DNA of 64,000 nucleotides from positions 124,001-188,000 of the forward strand of contig CANTFL010000138.1 in NCBI GenBank assembly GCA_947650285.1, given 5' to 3'. Of this stretch, positions 52,894-64,000 are shown piece after piece; positions within the stretch are counted from its first letter, which is position 1; each line of letters starts with the position of its first letter. The notes under the pieces were generated by a model. It did no database searches, was not told the origin of the DNA, and worked only from the letters and a program-made list of their open reading frames with translations. The position numbers and the translations under genes are program-made. This stretch comes from Hyaloperonospora brassicae (lineage: Eukaryota; Oomycota; Peronosporomycetes; Peronosporales; Peronosporaceae).

Positions 52894-55532
52894 AGAGCTT
52901 GCCGATGTACTAATTTAAAATAGCTCAATATACGAGAGTATATGTATTTTAAATTAATGAGCTAATTAGCAGCTTAAGCCATACCTAATTTCGCACGAAC
53001 GAAGCAACTATCTGCAAAGCAGGCGTTTAAGTCATAGTGTATGTACAGGAAACACATATAAAACTTTAAAGCCGTTGCATTAAAGAGATGGAGCTTCGTG
53101 AACAGCGAGCAAACATTTCCAAGCTACGAGCAGCGCTCGAACGAAAAAGCAAATGGAGTCGTAGACGATTATTTACAAGCGCGAAGCGACACGGTAATTC
53201 CGAAAAGAATAGTCACGACAAAGAAAAAAGACAGGAGAGATAGGCAAAGGAGTAGCTGTGAAAATATTTGACAGACAAGTACAACCATTTGCAAGGGTGG
53301 AGGAAATTCCTAAAACTAGAAGTATACCAGGCCTCAATAATCATTAGTTTTTGTTTTGCGTGACACGCCTGAAAATTATATCGCCTGTCTTATGTTTAAA
53401 TGTAAAATATATATCACCCCTATCGTTGCGCGTGGCTATGTAGCAAATTCAGTAAAGGATAGGATCTATGAGATAATTAAAACTAATATGCATCAATAAG
53501 CCTGAAATGAGTGGTCCTGACCGTGAATATATATTTAGTCGAGGTAATTAATACATTAACACCATCTAGGCCAACGATATATATAATTTACTCATTACAC
53601 CTTCAAATTAATTTCATTAGTCCATAAGGCTGAACGATTGCGTATATTATTCTTGCAAATATATGAGATATTGCAGATTGCAGATTGAGGATTTCGATTT
53701 CGATATCTTTTTCTAAATCACCTTCTGGATTCATGGTTGTGCGGACCGTCCCCAGCTATGGCAGAAAATACAAGCAAACGAATATAAATATTTCGTAAAT
53801 GATAGTATTTTATAAGGAAGATGCCAATGCTTAGAAAAACTTGTTATCTTACATCTATGATACGTTCATCTCTTTTCTGCCATCCACTTCTGACTTTCTT
53901 CTACAAAAGTTTCGGATTAAAACTGCCTTCCCATCATCACAGTAGAAAGGACCGGTAAGAGCGCTTTATAGCAATTACTTCCTCTTCACTGCTACACTTT
54001 AAACTCTTAAATATAAGATAATCGTTCTACTCAATCACACAATAATAATTCATTTCCGTGTCTTGCCGCTCCAAGCGTCAACCTTTTATATACAATTACG
54101 CCTGCATGAGCTTTGAATCCACAATTTAACTGGTAATTGATGAATGCACGCCTATAAGTTGAAAGACAAGCGCCTTGTTAGATGTAGGCTTTTTTGCGCT
54201 AACGCTACCGACCAGGGGATTATATTGGCGGCAGATTGGTCAAACTTTGATAAACGCCTTCATTAATGATCGACTGATTCTACCTAATGTGATTACCCGC
54301 CGAATCAGATTTTTTATGGTATTTTAAAGACGGAGAAGATAGCAAATAATTTGTGCGTTAAATTAGATACATGTTGACTCCACCAAAACAAATTGTACGA
54401 CACATACAAGAGTCTTTGTATACCGTGAGTGCTTTTTTGCATCAAAGGTTTAACATTACAGTTTCAAGATTTAGTGGAGGCTATAAGTATTGGTTAAAGT
54501 GCGATCGTGGTGGAATACCACGTATTATATTATAAAATAAACGCAAGCGTATTGGTGCCACAAAGATATGCACCTGTAAATTCCAGCTCTATGCCCGGGT
54601 GAGAAAGGAATAATTTGACGTTCCAAGTTCGTAAGGCATGACATAATGATCCACGCACTCGTGATATAGCTGGCTTTGCATATGCACGACGCCTAAACAA
54701 GATTAAAAGTTCATGGTAGAGATGAATATTGAGGCGGGTATGTCCCCGCGAGAGACATAAACCTCGTTTAGGAAAGAGGACCAAGGGACAATAGCACACG
54801 AAGAGACTATATACAACGAGCAATTTCGCATTCGAATAGATCGCTAGATAAAAAGAGGAACCGATGGACGCACTCTAGAAGCTCATCGTCTAAATCAGCA
54901 CATCTTTTAGAACTAGTGTGATCCGGAAAGCAAAATAATCACCTGTTTCTTACTCATCCATTTGTAATTATCGTCTACAACAAAATCCACAAGCAATGCT
55001 AAAAGATTGTACGTACAAAACCAACACATTTGGCATCCCACTTCTTCAAGTATTTAGTCTTACCATCATGTACACTACATTCTCTGTATGCTTTGTTTTT
55101 CTAAGAAACGAAGACACCGAATCATACAAATGGACGCTAGAGCGTGTTGCGAAGTGCATCGTCCCACCAAACGTTATGCCGCACCTCGGGCCACCCAGCC
55201 GACTATGATTTTAACCCATTGAAATGATGCATTACTTCCCGCAATTGATCGCGTAATTCTGCTACAAGGAGAATATAATATGTCGTTGGCATATTGCAAA
55301 GAATTTGCTCATGAATGTGCTTCAGTATTATCGCCACCATTTTACTGTGGTCATTTGAAATGGTACACAAAGGATTGAATTAAGGAAGTTTCATAATACT
55401 TTGTTGATAAATTACTGGCTACTCATATATCAATCCTTTCGCAGATGGTGAGGTCGAACACTGAAATGATATAGAATCAGGTATGGGATGATTTCCAAAA
55501 ACAACCTTTAATAGAATAGGGTACTTGATTAC
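52894..55532. other. AT-rich region without recognisable genes
   Basis: Short open frames only, none with domain-like sequence. Simple AT patterns; no tandem arrays. Confidence 0.5.
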
Positions 55533-55717
55533 ATGATTCACTTGCACTGTCCATATCGCATACTGCCACTGGTGGCCGAGTGGAACTGCACTAGATACGG
55601 GACTGGTAGGTACGTGGATCGATACTCGCGCAGGGGCGGTACGATTACCCATCGCGGAGAGTGGCTAACGTAGTCGGATACTGTGGATCGTACGCGTACC
55701 CAAAAATACCTTAAACC
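55533..55717 (+). repeat. SINE-like repeat with tRNA-type head
   Basis: Contains TGGCCGAGTGG (55573-55583), a perfect A-box of the Leu/Ser tRNA type, and GGTACGATTAC (55638-55648), close to the B-box GGTTCGANTCC. The same sequence, diverged, occurs inverted at 60594-60780 and extends beyond the tRNA part (gagagtggctaac, then tacgcgtacccaaa). tRNA-derived SINEs are known from Phytophthora. No target duplication was found by eye. Confidence 0.5.
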
Positions 55718-56726
55718 GTCTTTAGCTCATACATTCATGTCGCACTAAGGATTCTGCAACGGTATTGTTGGCAGAAGCAGGGGAATTGGAATTACCTAGC
55801 CAAAGTAAAATCGTGAAAATTAGATCAGCTATTATGTCAAACCATACGGTGCCATTCTTTCTGATGACATGGAAATTTTTATCAACGTTTTTTGGCGTCA
55901 GACAAAACAAATCATAGGCATGAATTATCTTTATGTCAGCTGAAGGGAAGCCCTTTGCTAGGACCTATTCATTATCACCGTCTGTCGACACGCAAAAATA
56001 TGCAGGAAAGTAAACATTTAGGAAAGTAAATTATAATAGCCACATATAGCAAAGCGAATTGGCTCATTACCTCTAAATTTCACCCACACGTCGCACAAAC
56101 TCGTTTACCTGCTAGCACAAGTGGTGCAAGTCCTTCACACCGATCATATAAAAACTCAAGTAATACCTCATTGCGTTCTTAATTTACCTTTATTTAAGCT
56201 TAGCCCGCGATCGTCTACGAATTCTTGCTTCACCGTTCCAGTGATAGTATCGTGTTGTTGCAATTTCCAAGCTTCAGGGCGACTAGTGTACCGAGCGCTG
56301 GCACAAGTAGACTTAATTTAGCTGTTAATTTTGCTAAAAAAAGACTATTTGTACGCCTATCATTGATTCAAGTTGACATGTTTTCACACGAAATGAAAAA
56401 TATCTCATCAGTGAGTTGTCAGCAGCGTCACACTCATCTCAATCGTTGCCCGTACGTACACTATCCTGTGTAATTTACGCCAAACCCATCGCCTGCTAAG
56501 CAAACGTTCGGGAGAGAACTCTCATGAGTAGGAAAGCGAGGCATATGCTATTAAATAGGTCGGAGATTAGGTGCGATGTTTTGTTAATCATCATTTGTTT
56601 GATTGGAAGAACGACTACTCACCATATGGGTTGGGTAGATGGCTATGAAAACTCAGCTGGTAGAAGAGAAGGCACTAATCGTATTGTGAATCTAATTGTC
56701 CTTCACCTACCTCCTTCTGCGCAGCA
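55718..56726. other. Non-coding region
   Basis: No gene recognised. 56400-56470 resembles 57294-57360 (gagttgtcagcagc followed by catctca), a short direct duplication on either side of the solo LTR. Confidence 0.5.
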
Positions 56727-57236
56727 TGTAGCAGAGCTGCACAGCTCCTTTATCCAGAGGAAGACTTAACGCTCTTTCGAGCAACTTTGGTTCTAGGAAT
56801 TCGACTCAAAGAGTCAAAAGCTCCGAGAGCTAAAGAATGGTTTAAAGAACCCGACTCAAAGAGACAACAAGCTCAAAGAGCTTACGGTCTCTGTTCCAGG
56901 GGTACCAAACGATTCAAAGAATCAAACGCACAAAGTGCACAAGGAGTAGCTGCCTTAACAAGGCGTTGCTACTTCCTTACGATCGCAAGACGCCTCATAG
57001 AGGCACGTGTCTATTGTTGATCAAAATGGGAACTGAATTTTATCTTTCTTTTAACCTAAAAGAACACCGTAGAACAAAGTAAATAAACCTATTAAAAGAT
57101 CTCGTAATCAATGGTTGATAGACATCAGTCTTCAACAATTGATACTTGTGTTCTAATATTACTTTAAAGGGAGATCCCATCCCTTGTGTGCACCACACCA
57201 ATTGTCGACTACCAGTCGACGTGTAATTCCGTTACA
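56727..57236 (-). repeat. Solo LTR of Gypsy family B (diverged)
   Basis: 510 bp, from tgtagcagag to ccgttaca, flanked by cagca and ccgca (one mismatch). It is much diverged from the B1 LTR, but the mini-palindromes persist with altered loops or stems: GACTC-AAA-GAGTC, AGCTC-CGA-GAGCT, GATTC-AAA-GAATC, GCCTT-AAC-AAGGC, GCCTC-ATA-GAGGC, and the perfect stem 57204-57220 with a base pair changed relative to B1. Confidence 0.92.
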
Positions 57237-57619
57237 CCGCACGTCATCATGCCAAGATCCTGTACAAGAACGTGCATTTTATAAAAGTTTTTAACTTATC
57301 AGCGAGTTGTCAGCAGCCTCAAACGCATCTCACATGTTCCCGTGTTACATCGTCCTATGTATATGACGAGCAGACTTTTGCCAATAAGTATATTTGACGA
57401 ACGATGATACAAAGTTTGCATCTGTAAACAAGTCTTACTGGTTCATAAGATTGCGTACAATTGACAAGTTTGGGGCGTGTATTTAAAAACCATAATTTAT
57501 TGTGTTAAGAAGGCGTATATTTGGTAATCTTGCGGGAGTGCATTAAACTGTTTCCTTTCAAGTTTAAAAACTCTTTATAACGTAGTTACAGATGAACTAC
57601 AACTGCAAGTCTACGTGCT
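57237..57619. other. Non-coding region
   Basis: AT-rich, no gene recognised. Confidence 0.5.
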
Positions 57620-58503
57620 AAAACCTCACACGACTCCCTCAAAAAGAGTTTTTATGATGCTTCGTTGTCCATTGACATACTTTTTGGTTCTGGCGCACCA
57701 GAGTAATCTTCGCCACAAGTTACGCAGTTTTCGCACCTTTTATCATGTATGCGATGGCGAATTCATGATCTGTCCATATAAAAGAAGATGCGTCGGTATG
57801 CTTTTTGCAGAATCACTGCACGATCTCTATACTCATTACAGTAAAATTACTGATTATCGGCTGCAATTGACCTTGTCCATCGCAAAGTCTAAATCACTTG
57901 AGCTTGTCACTCTGATGACGATATTATATGCTGCTTCAATACTAAAAAAATTGTCGTCTTTTGCAATATTCAAATATCCAACGACGCGTTTCGCCATTTT
58001 TGAATCGCTAACGCTAGTAAAATGTGTGTGTGTCTTGTGTCTTTGGGATACATAATGCTGACGTAAGGTTCGATTAATTATCATGACATAAAAGATAACC
58101 AATTTCCGGCAGACTTTCTTGAGTAAACTACTTGTTCATCTTGCCCTGTTCCTTGTACAAATATACTGTAGCCGCTCTGTGGTCTTGGTTAAGTCACTTT
58201 ATGGGCATTTTCATGCGATTGGCTCCCATATTTCATTTTCACCGACCTTGTCTTCGAAATTCACGCTCTGGTCGACAGTATATGTTTGCGATTACCACAG
58301 GCATCTTCAACGTACATTTTCTGATTAACTAGGTATTCTATATTTGAAATCATCAAGGTTTTTATTTCTCTACCCAGGAACATATATAGTCTATACTTCG
58401 ACATCCTGCTAACTTCTTCGTATCTGGCTACATGGCCTAACGAGTATGCGTTGTATTGTGGACCCCTAACACATACGAGTATGGGCTTTGTCGTTCTGCA
58501 CAT
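57620..58503 (-). pseudogene. Copia RT/RNase H relic
   Basis: On the minus strand, MFLGREIKTL...EYLVNQKMYVEDA (58.3-58.4 kb) resembles the Copia RT segment 'FLG-x-EI ... I-x-Q-x-x-Y-V-x-D'. It is followed by SKMAKRVVGYLNIAKDDNF and an SSSDLDFAMDKV stretch (57.87-58.0 kb) resembling the 'KRILRYL' and 'Y-x-D-x-D-x-A-x-D' start of Copia RNase H. Frames are broken and no LTRs are seen. It is unrelated in sequence to the 27.4-32.8 kb Copia element. Confidence 0.5.
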
Positions 58504-60593
58504 ACCCGTAGGCCTGACATTCCCCCAAATTTGACTTTGCGGTGACGGCGAAATATTCTTATACTAGTCTTTGCTAATTAAAGACATGCCGAATATCTTT
58601 CTATGGATTCTAAGTGCTATCACAATTCTTAAGACAGTGTTGTATTATATAGTATATATTGGACGGCTGCGCTGACGACGCCAAAAAAATGTGACACAAT
58701 TGAACTTTTTCTTCCGTGTCTGAGCTTGCTATAATTTATGATGTAGTATAAAATTGGTCTTGCCTTAAGCTCAGAAGCAATTAGCTCTTATAGAGAGAGT
58801 AAATTACGTTGAACCATTTATTTATTCACTTCTTAGTTTTAAGCTAGCTTCGACTCAGCTAAATTTTCAAAATAAGGTGTTTATTATACCTGATTCAATT
58901 TTTACGGAAACTTCGATTTCTGTAATTCAATGTGACGTTTATCCGATTAATTAATAAATTATTAACATTAAGTAGGTCTAATATTATCGATAGTTAAGGT
59001 GCGGATAGCTCTTTTGCAGTCGTATGACTTCTTTTCTTTTTTGAGCCAGTTGAAGATGTTAAAGTGCCTAAAGCACTAGATCTTTATGATAATGATGAAA
59101 GTATTAGGATAGCTCTAATGTCGAATTAAAATATGATTAGTCGATTTTTTAACCGATGGTTAGCAGAGGTGGCGTGAGCGTAGTATACAGTACCAAGTAG
59201 CTCAGCCTAATTATTTTTTCTGTGCGATACCAGGCAGCGCCCAAGGTCATCTAGCACCTAGTTTAAATGGAATTTGTTCATTTGCTTGCTACTTACAAGC
59301 GGCCTGCGTTATCATTTTAGCATCCAATATTCAATATAAATTTACACAAGTTTGTCGTGATAGTAGGATCCCGAACGCTGATGTTACCCGTCGGCCGTCC
59401 ATATCTTGGACCACGGCGCCGAAACTGACCTTGCGGCATCGTTGAATCTTCAGTCTTGTACGTTGCTGTATATTTCGGGATTTTTAACCATGTTTAAGTG
59501 ACAGCGCAAACAGAAACACACCTTTTCGACACGTTATATTCGAGTGATAAAGTTTATTGACACTACATCGCACACTTTCTCCGACATGTGATTCAGCTAT
59601 ATTGTACTTCTCTAATGATCGATGTCTAAAGTTTGATTACGCGCGGTTTACATGTCTTAACTTGCGTTTGTAACGCGTAACGTATCTTCGGTATTAGAAA
59701 CACTTCTTCAACTTCATTTGAGTTTTGCAAACTCTAGGATGTGCTGATGTGGTTGCAACATGAAAGCACCGTTTCCTCGCCTTTACTGAAGTTGTGTCTG
59801 AAGAACACATTTGTTGCATTGTATCTATCATATTGCTAAATATACGATTTTTTTGTCGATTCGAAGATGGCTATTTGATTGCTGTAATTATGTATATTTA
59901 ATCTTACTAGGATATTTAAATGATATTCTTTCTATAATGCTGCTTGCACATCTTTGACCTAAACTTTGCGCGCAACGTAAAACTCGTCGCTGTAATTTGC
60001 TTATAAGGGACTCTAGTGAATGGATATACCGACATTTGAGAAAGAGTTGACAAACAAACAGCAACGTATAGTGCTTAAAGGCATACCGAACTATTAGTTT
60101 TTTTAAAGGGATTCTAATCAAATACATAAGATTAACATGTACGCTACTATACGACGTGACTAACATATCGGAAGCATAGTCATTAGCTTTTTTTGCTGTA
60201 ATGCTCTCTAGACACGGCGATACGTGATAACGCTTCAGCACGATTTTTGACCGTTTATTCTTTAGATGCATGACAAAGTAAAACTGTTAAAGATCGTCAA
60301 CATCCAAGCAATATAAAGAGAGCCTTTATAAGGTTAAACATCCATGAAAAACAACGTCCGTATCATCATGGAATGCACCTGTTGGTCTGTTCGGACGATA
60401 TAGTACACGATATTATTTTTCATGTAAAATTGTCAATATAGAAGGAATAGTGTCTTACATGGATACAAGGACCATGTTTTATATCCATCCCGATAAATCA
60501 CATCCATTTCTCTTCGACGAGTCATACATTTTTTGTGGAGGCCCGGACATATTGTGTAACACGCAATGACGGTCTCGTTGTAGTATAGAGATA
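58504..60593. other. AT-rich region without recognisable genes
   Basis: Only short open frames; nothing domain-like. Confidence 0.5.
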
Positions 60594-60780
60594 AAGTTTG
60601 AGGTATATTTGGGTACGCGTACGTCCCATTGAGTCTGGCCATGTTAGCCACTCTCCGCTATATGTAATCGAACCTCTTCTGCGCGGGTATCGATCCACGT
60701 ACTTCGCGGTCCCGGTGCCAGTTCTTATCCACTCGGCTTCTGGAGTCGATTTTAGAATATACGTCGCAAGTGCATATCAC
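60594..60780 (-). repeat. SINE-like repeat, inverted partner of 55533-55717
   Basis: Minus strand has GCCGAGTGG (A-box part) and GGTTCGATTAC (B-box), then gagagtggctaac and tacgcgtacccaaa, matching the copy at 55.5 kb with moderate divergence. Confidence 0.5.
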
Positions 60781-63504
60781 CTCAGAAGATTACGTAGCAT
60801 TTGTTTATATAATTAGAGATAGGTAAATACCGGCTTCATAAGAGCCGGTGACTACTAAAGTGCGAGTTTCACTATGTTGAGGGATTGTTGCTTTCTTACC
60901 ATATTTTCGGTATCGATATATGACTTGATTAAATTGTAATGAGGACGCCATCTGCACACATATCGACATTTATATGCACCAGATGTAAAATTTAGCAACT
61001 TTTTGCAACCTATCGACTACTTTAAACGTTGTGAAAGTATCTTTTTTATTTTTATTGGCGCGAGAACCATATTAGTATCCCATATGACATGTGAATGATA
61101 TAGTCTTATTTCAAAAATAGATCTTGAAGAGTATCTTATAACGCTTCTCCATGCGCAGCACTTCGCATATTGCGCAAATGTGGCTTACTTGGTCATATAC
61201 TGTAAAGAAAGTGGCACATACATGGTCGAGATCCACGACGAAAATGTTCCTGGTTTATTAAACAACATATACAGGAATTGTTTAAGCTTCATCCATTCCT
61301 GGTAAACACAATATTGATAGACCATATTGTTACGCATATTTTAGTTTTCTACGAGCCGTATATCATCTAATTTATTGCACAGCTACAATTTTTGTATTTA
61401 TAAGTATGATCGATTAACGTTAAAAATTTGCACCAACCTTGGGGTCTATCATATTTTCTTTGACCAATGGTGAAGAAATATTGCCACGACGGACAAGCAA
61501 TTTGTAAAGCACCATTTGATCATCTAAGAAATAGGAATCTTTAATTGTATGCCATGGACCTATTTGGCGCTATAAAAGGGTTCCTCTTGCGCAATCTACG
61601 TTTCGACTACAAAAATATATTTGAGAATAATGAAAACTTTGTCCTTGAATCCATCATTTTCGTATATACTCCACAGCAAATTCCTGCCTTGCACCCTTCT
61701 AACCCTTCAAATGAAGATGGGTAATTAGCACAAGAGCTTAGCACCGCATCAGGCTTTATATAAACCCCAATAAAACGGAATGTATTGGAGGCATTGCATT
61801 GAAGTTGTTCCGGAAATACGTATTTATACGTATCTATGCTCGTATTTAATGAATATTTACTCCTGCGGTTCTTCTATATAATAAACATCGCTAACGCCAA
61901 TATGTATGTCTTTAAATAGGCTAAACCTTCATATTTTTATATTAAACGTCAGGAATATCCACATTTTTACACATCGTGTGAGCCATCACATCAATATGTT
62001 GCGTATTCTAACAACCTGTGTAATTTGCCTGAAAAACTTGTGTTGATTACATGTAAAATATGCCTATTTTTATACTCTTTTCATAAATGGCATCTATGGA
62101 ATCTCCATACATTCATTACGGATGTTATCTTTCACACATTTGTGGCCTTAATCATTGTCCAAGGTCGATTTGAATCACTCGCGGGCTCATTCTAGGCGTC
62201 AAACATGTTTACTTCCAGACCTCGTAATATAAGGCGGGAACCCGCAAAATATTCGATATCAATTGCACTCTTTTCTTTAATGGCAAGATTTACGCACTGG
62301 TAATCGACTCTGAGCTGGCATGGTCGTTATAAAGCTGAAAGTTGAGAGCAACCCGCTGTCCTATGAAATTAAATGGATCTACGAAGCATAGCTCGTACAC
62401 GACCAATATTTTTTCAAAGAGACAGATTCTTCCTTGCTGATGTACATTGGATTACACCATTGTTCGACGATATCGATTACCGCTTTCCTACGTCACGCCC
62501 CTCCATCGGTTGCGCGAGGTTCATTGGGAACGTTTTAGCGGTATAGATCGTTCGAAGTCCGATGCAAAACTTCTATTTTTCGCGTCGTATATCGACGTAA
62601 ATAGTTCGTTATAGCAAACTATCTGTGCGCTCACGTAAGAAGTACATGATCTGGTCCAGCTGGCTCATTTGTCAGACTAGTGTGGAGACGTAACAAAATT
62701 TTGCTGTTATAATCAATCGATATTTGCAATTGCGCTCGATCCTATTGTATATATCAATGCGTAGACGCTCTTTCAAACGAAAATGATTATATTTACGTTC
62801 GACTACATTACAAAGTCGTCTACATTCGCAGTATGCAATGTTTGCTTTGAAAACAATTGAGCAGATCCTTACCTCAGTATTTACTGAAGAAGACGATTTT
62901 ATATCCAGTCTAATCACTGACCGAAAAAAGAGGGTCTCACTTTAAAATTTAAGCTAACACAATACTGTATTTCATACTTTTGTCGTACGTCGATAGATTC
63001 AAACCTTTTACCTTCTTTCCCGAGCACTGTTTCAACTTATGGAATTATTGCGTTATAGCGTAATGTTATAGTCCAAAATGGCGGTTTTTCGACAATAAAT
63101 GCGCAAATAGGACAATAGTTACCTTTGGAAGGCAAACTAAGTGAAGGATGTTGCATGAAACCAAGTGGTAGGAATTAAACTAACGACCAACTTATTTTCG
63201 AGCACACTGATACACATCAATAAACACAACAGTTACACCGGCAGGAGTGCTGCTCACTGGATGCTCTGGTTGACTGATCGACCGATAAGCCGAACTGATA
63301 ATTGTTGAGGGTTCATGGGGTAGTCTTAGTGCATCTATTGTGTCGCAAACATTAAAAAGACCTTGGGTTGGTCTGACAGAATATAGAACCCGCTCAGCTT
63401 GCTTGGCACGACCGGTGCTATTCCAGGGCACCAGAAGAACCCCTGGTTTCCGGACGGGGATTTTTCGGGTGCCCTGGAGAAGCACCTATAGAGTGTAGCA
63501 ACTG
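60781..63504. other. AT-rich region without recognisable genes
   Basis: No convincing coding sequence. Near 62400-62560 a GC-richer stretch reads RFFLADVHWITPLFDDIDY on the plus strand but cannot be assigned. A 10-bp inverted repeat (ccagggcacc / ggtgccctgg) spans 63423-63478. Confidence 0.4.
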
Positions 63505-64000
63505 TTGAAGCTGATCAGAGACGACGGGGTGGGTATAATTGATTCGATACAATTACTGACCGATATCAACACTTATCTTAAAAGAGGCAATTTTTGGAGA
63601 CTTTTCGATCTTGTGAAGTTTTGTGACAACAGTTTTTCAGATGTTAATGGACACTTTTTACATTTCCATTTGATTGATTGGCAGATGGGAACAAGTTTGT
63701 ATCCCAGCGTCGAAAAATAGGAGACCCGAAAGGTTTTACTCGTGTGCTTAGGGATCTTGCGTGATATGCGCATATTATTGATTTCGAAGCTAACCAAGTA
63801 AATGGCGTGCGCGCAGAAGTAGTAAGTGAAACTCCGTTCTTGCGCAAGTTGAAACGATAAATTTGGTTAAGAGGTTTTCGAAGTGACAAAAAGAATTGGC
63901 GGGATGATCGGTTCCGATTAGCAGATCCTTTAGGTATTGTTCGGTTACGTCCTGATGGATGCTGGATCCAAGTAGTGGACAGCTGGACCAGCGAGTTGTT
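63505..64000 (+). pseudogene. Possible decayed coding sequence at window end
   Basis: Open to 63720 (IIDSIQLLTDINTYLKRG...), then protein-like phrases in other frames (HIIDFEANQVNGVRAEVVS near 63770-63830 and RLADPLGIVRLRPDGCW near 63916-63970). The last frame is open to the window edge. Family not recognised; it could be the start of a gene or element lying mostly outside. Confidence 0.25.

Noticed and set aside
55573..55650. A tRNA-Leu/Ser gene
   Set aside because: No acceptor pairing or cloverleaf could be made, and a second diverged copy with a shared non-tRNA tail points to a SINE-like repeat.
57615..58055. 146-codon plus-strand open frame
   Set aside because: The opposite strand carries recognisable Copia RNase H fragments, so this frame is a shadow.
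59888..60271. 127-codon minus-strand open frame in AT-rich DNA
   Set aside because: Biased composition, no motif, no support from neighbours; length is unremarkable for the composition.

Overview
The window looks like repeat-rich nuclear DNA from an oomycete, a Phytophthora or downy-mildew type genome. This is inferred from the mix of chromodomain Ty3/Gypsy elements, a Copia element, a pogo-like transposase, a LINE with an RNase H domain, tRNA-headed SINE-like repeats, short introns of about 120 bp, and GC-rich genes beside AT-rich desert. Only two host genes are recognisable, at 8.3-11.1 kb: a three-exon A9-domain/coiled-coil protein and a small, probably mitochondrial, membrane protein. They are convergent. 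Almost everything else is mobile DNA.

Layout. 1-7806: Gypsy family A, copy A1 (minus), left LTR cut by the window edge. 7807-11597: host genes. 11598-21500: a decayed pogo-like transposase broken by a solo A-type LTR (12130-12522, target duplication GCTGA) and by a complete Gypsy family B element B1 (12942-20805, minus, duplication CATTC). 22.6-27.1 kb: a very old Gypsy relic (minus). 27.1-51.45 kb: one 5'-truncated LINE (plus) cut into four pieces by a Copia element (27408-32837, duplication TATTC), Gypsy copy A2 (32947-40932, plus) and Gypsy copy A3 (41158-49158, minus). A2 and A3 lie tail to tail, about 225 bp apart, as an inverted pair of 8-kb repeats. 51.45-64 kb: AT-rich desert with a gag-like relic, a Copia relic, two SINE-like repeats in opposite orientation and a solo B-type LTR.

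Most unusual signal. Family A is written almost entirely as a chain of short perfect inverted repeats (arms about 6-11 bp, small loops, one every 25-30 nt). The chain runs through LTR, gag, pol and the antisense gene. Stems covary between copies by paired substitutions, while loops drift. In A3 one hairpin was made perfect by a change that also broke the pol frame. This suggests a hairpin-templated mutation process, selection on RNA structure, or both. Family B shows the same style in its LTR, including a covarying stem between B1 and a diverged solo LTR.

Two further systems are shared by families A and B. First, an antisense gene of about 430-535 codons lies between pol and the 3' LTR, with its coiled-coil end encoded opposite the pol chromodomain. 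Second, the gag-pol junction has a textbook -1 frameshift design: an X_XXY_YYZ heptamer (A_AAA_AAT in A, G_GGA_AAC in B), a 9-nt spacer, then a hairpin beginning CAGTAGG that contains the gag stop codon. B1 has intact gag, pol and antisense frames. A1, A2 and A3 each carry gag or pol lesions, yet A1 and A2 keep the antisense gene open.
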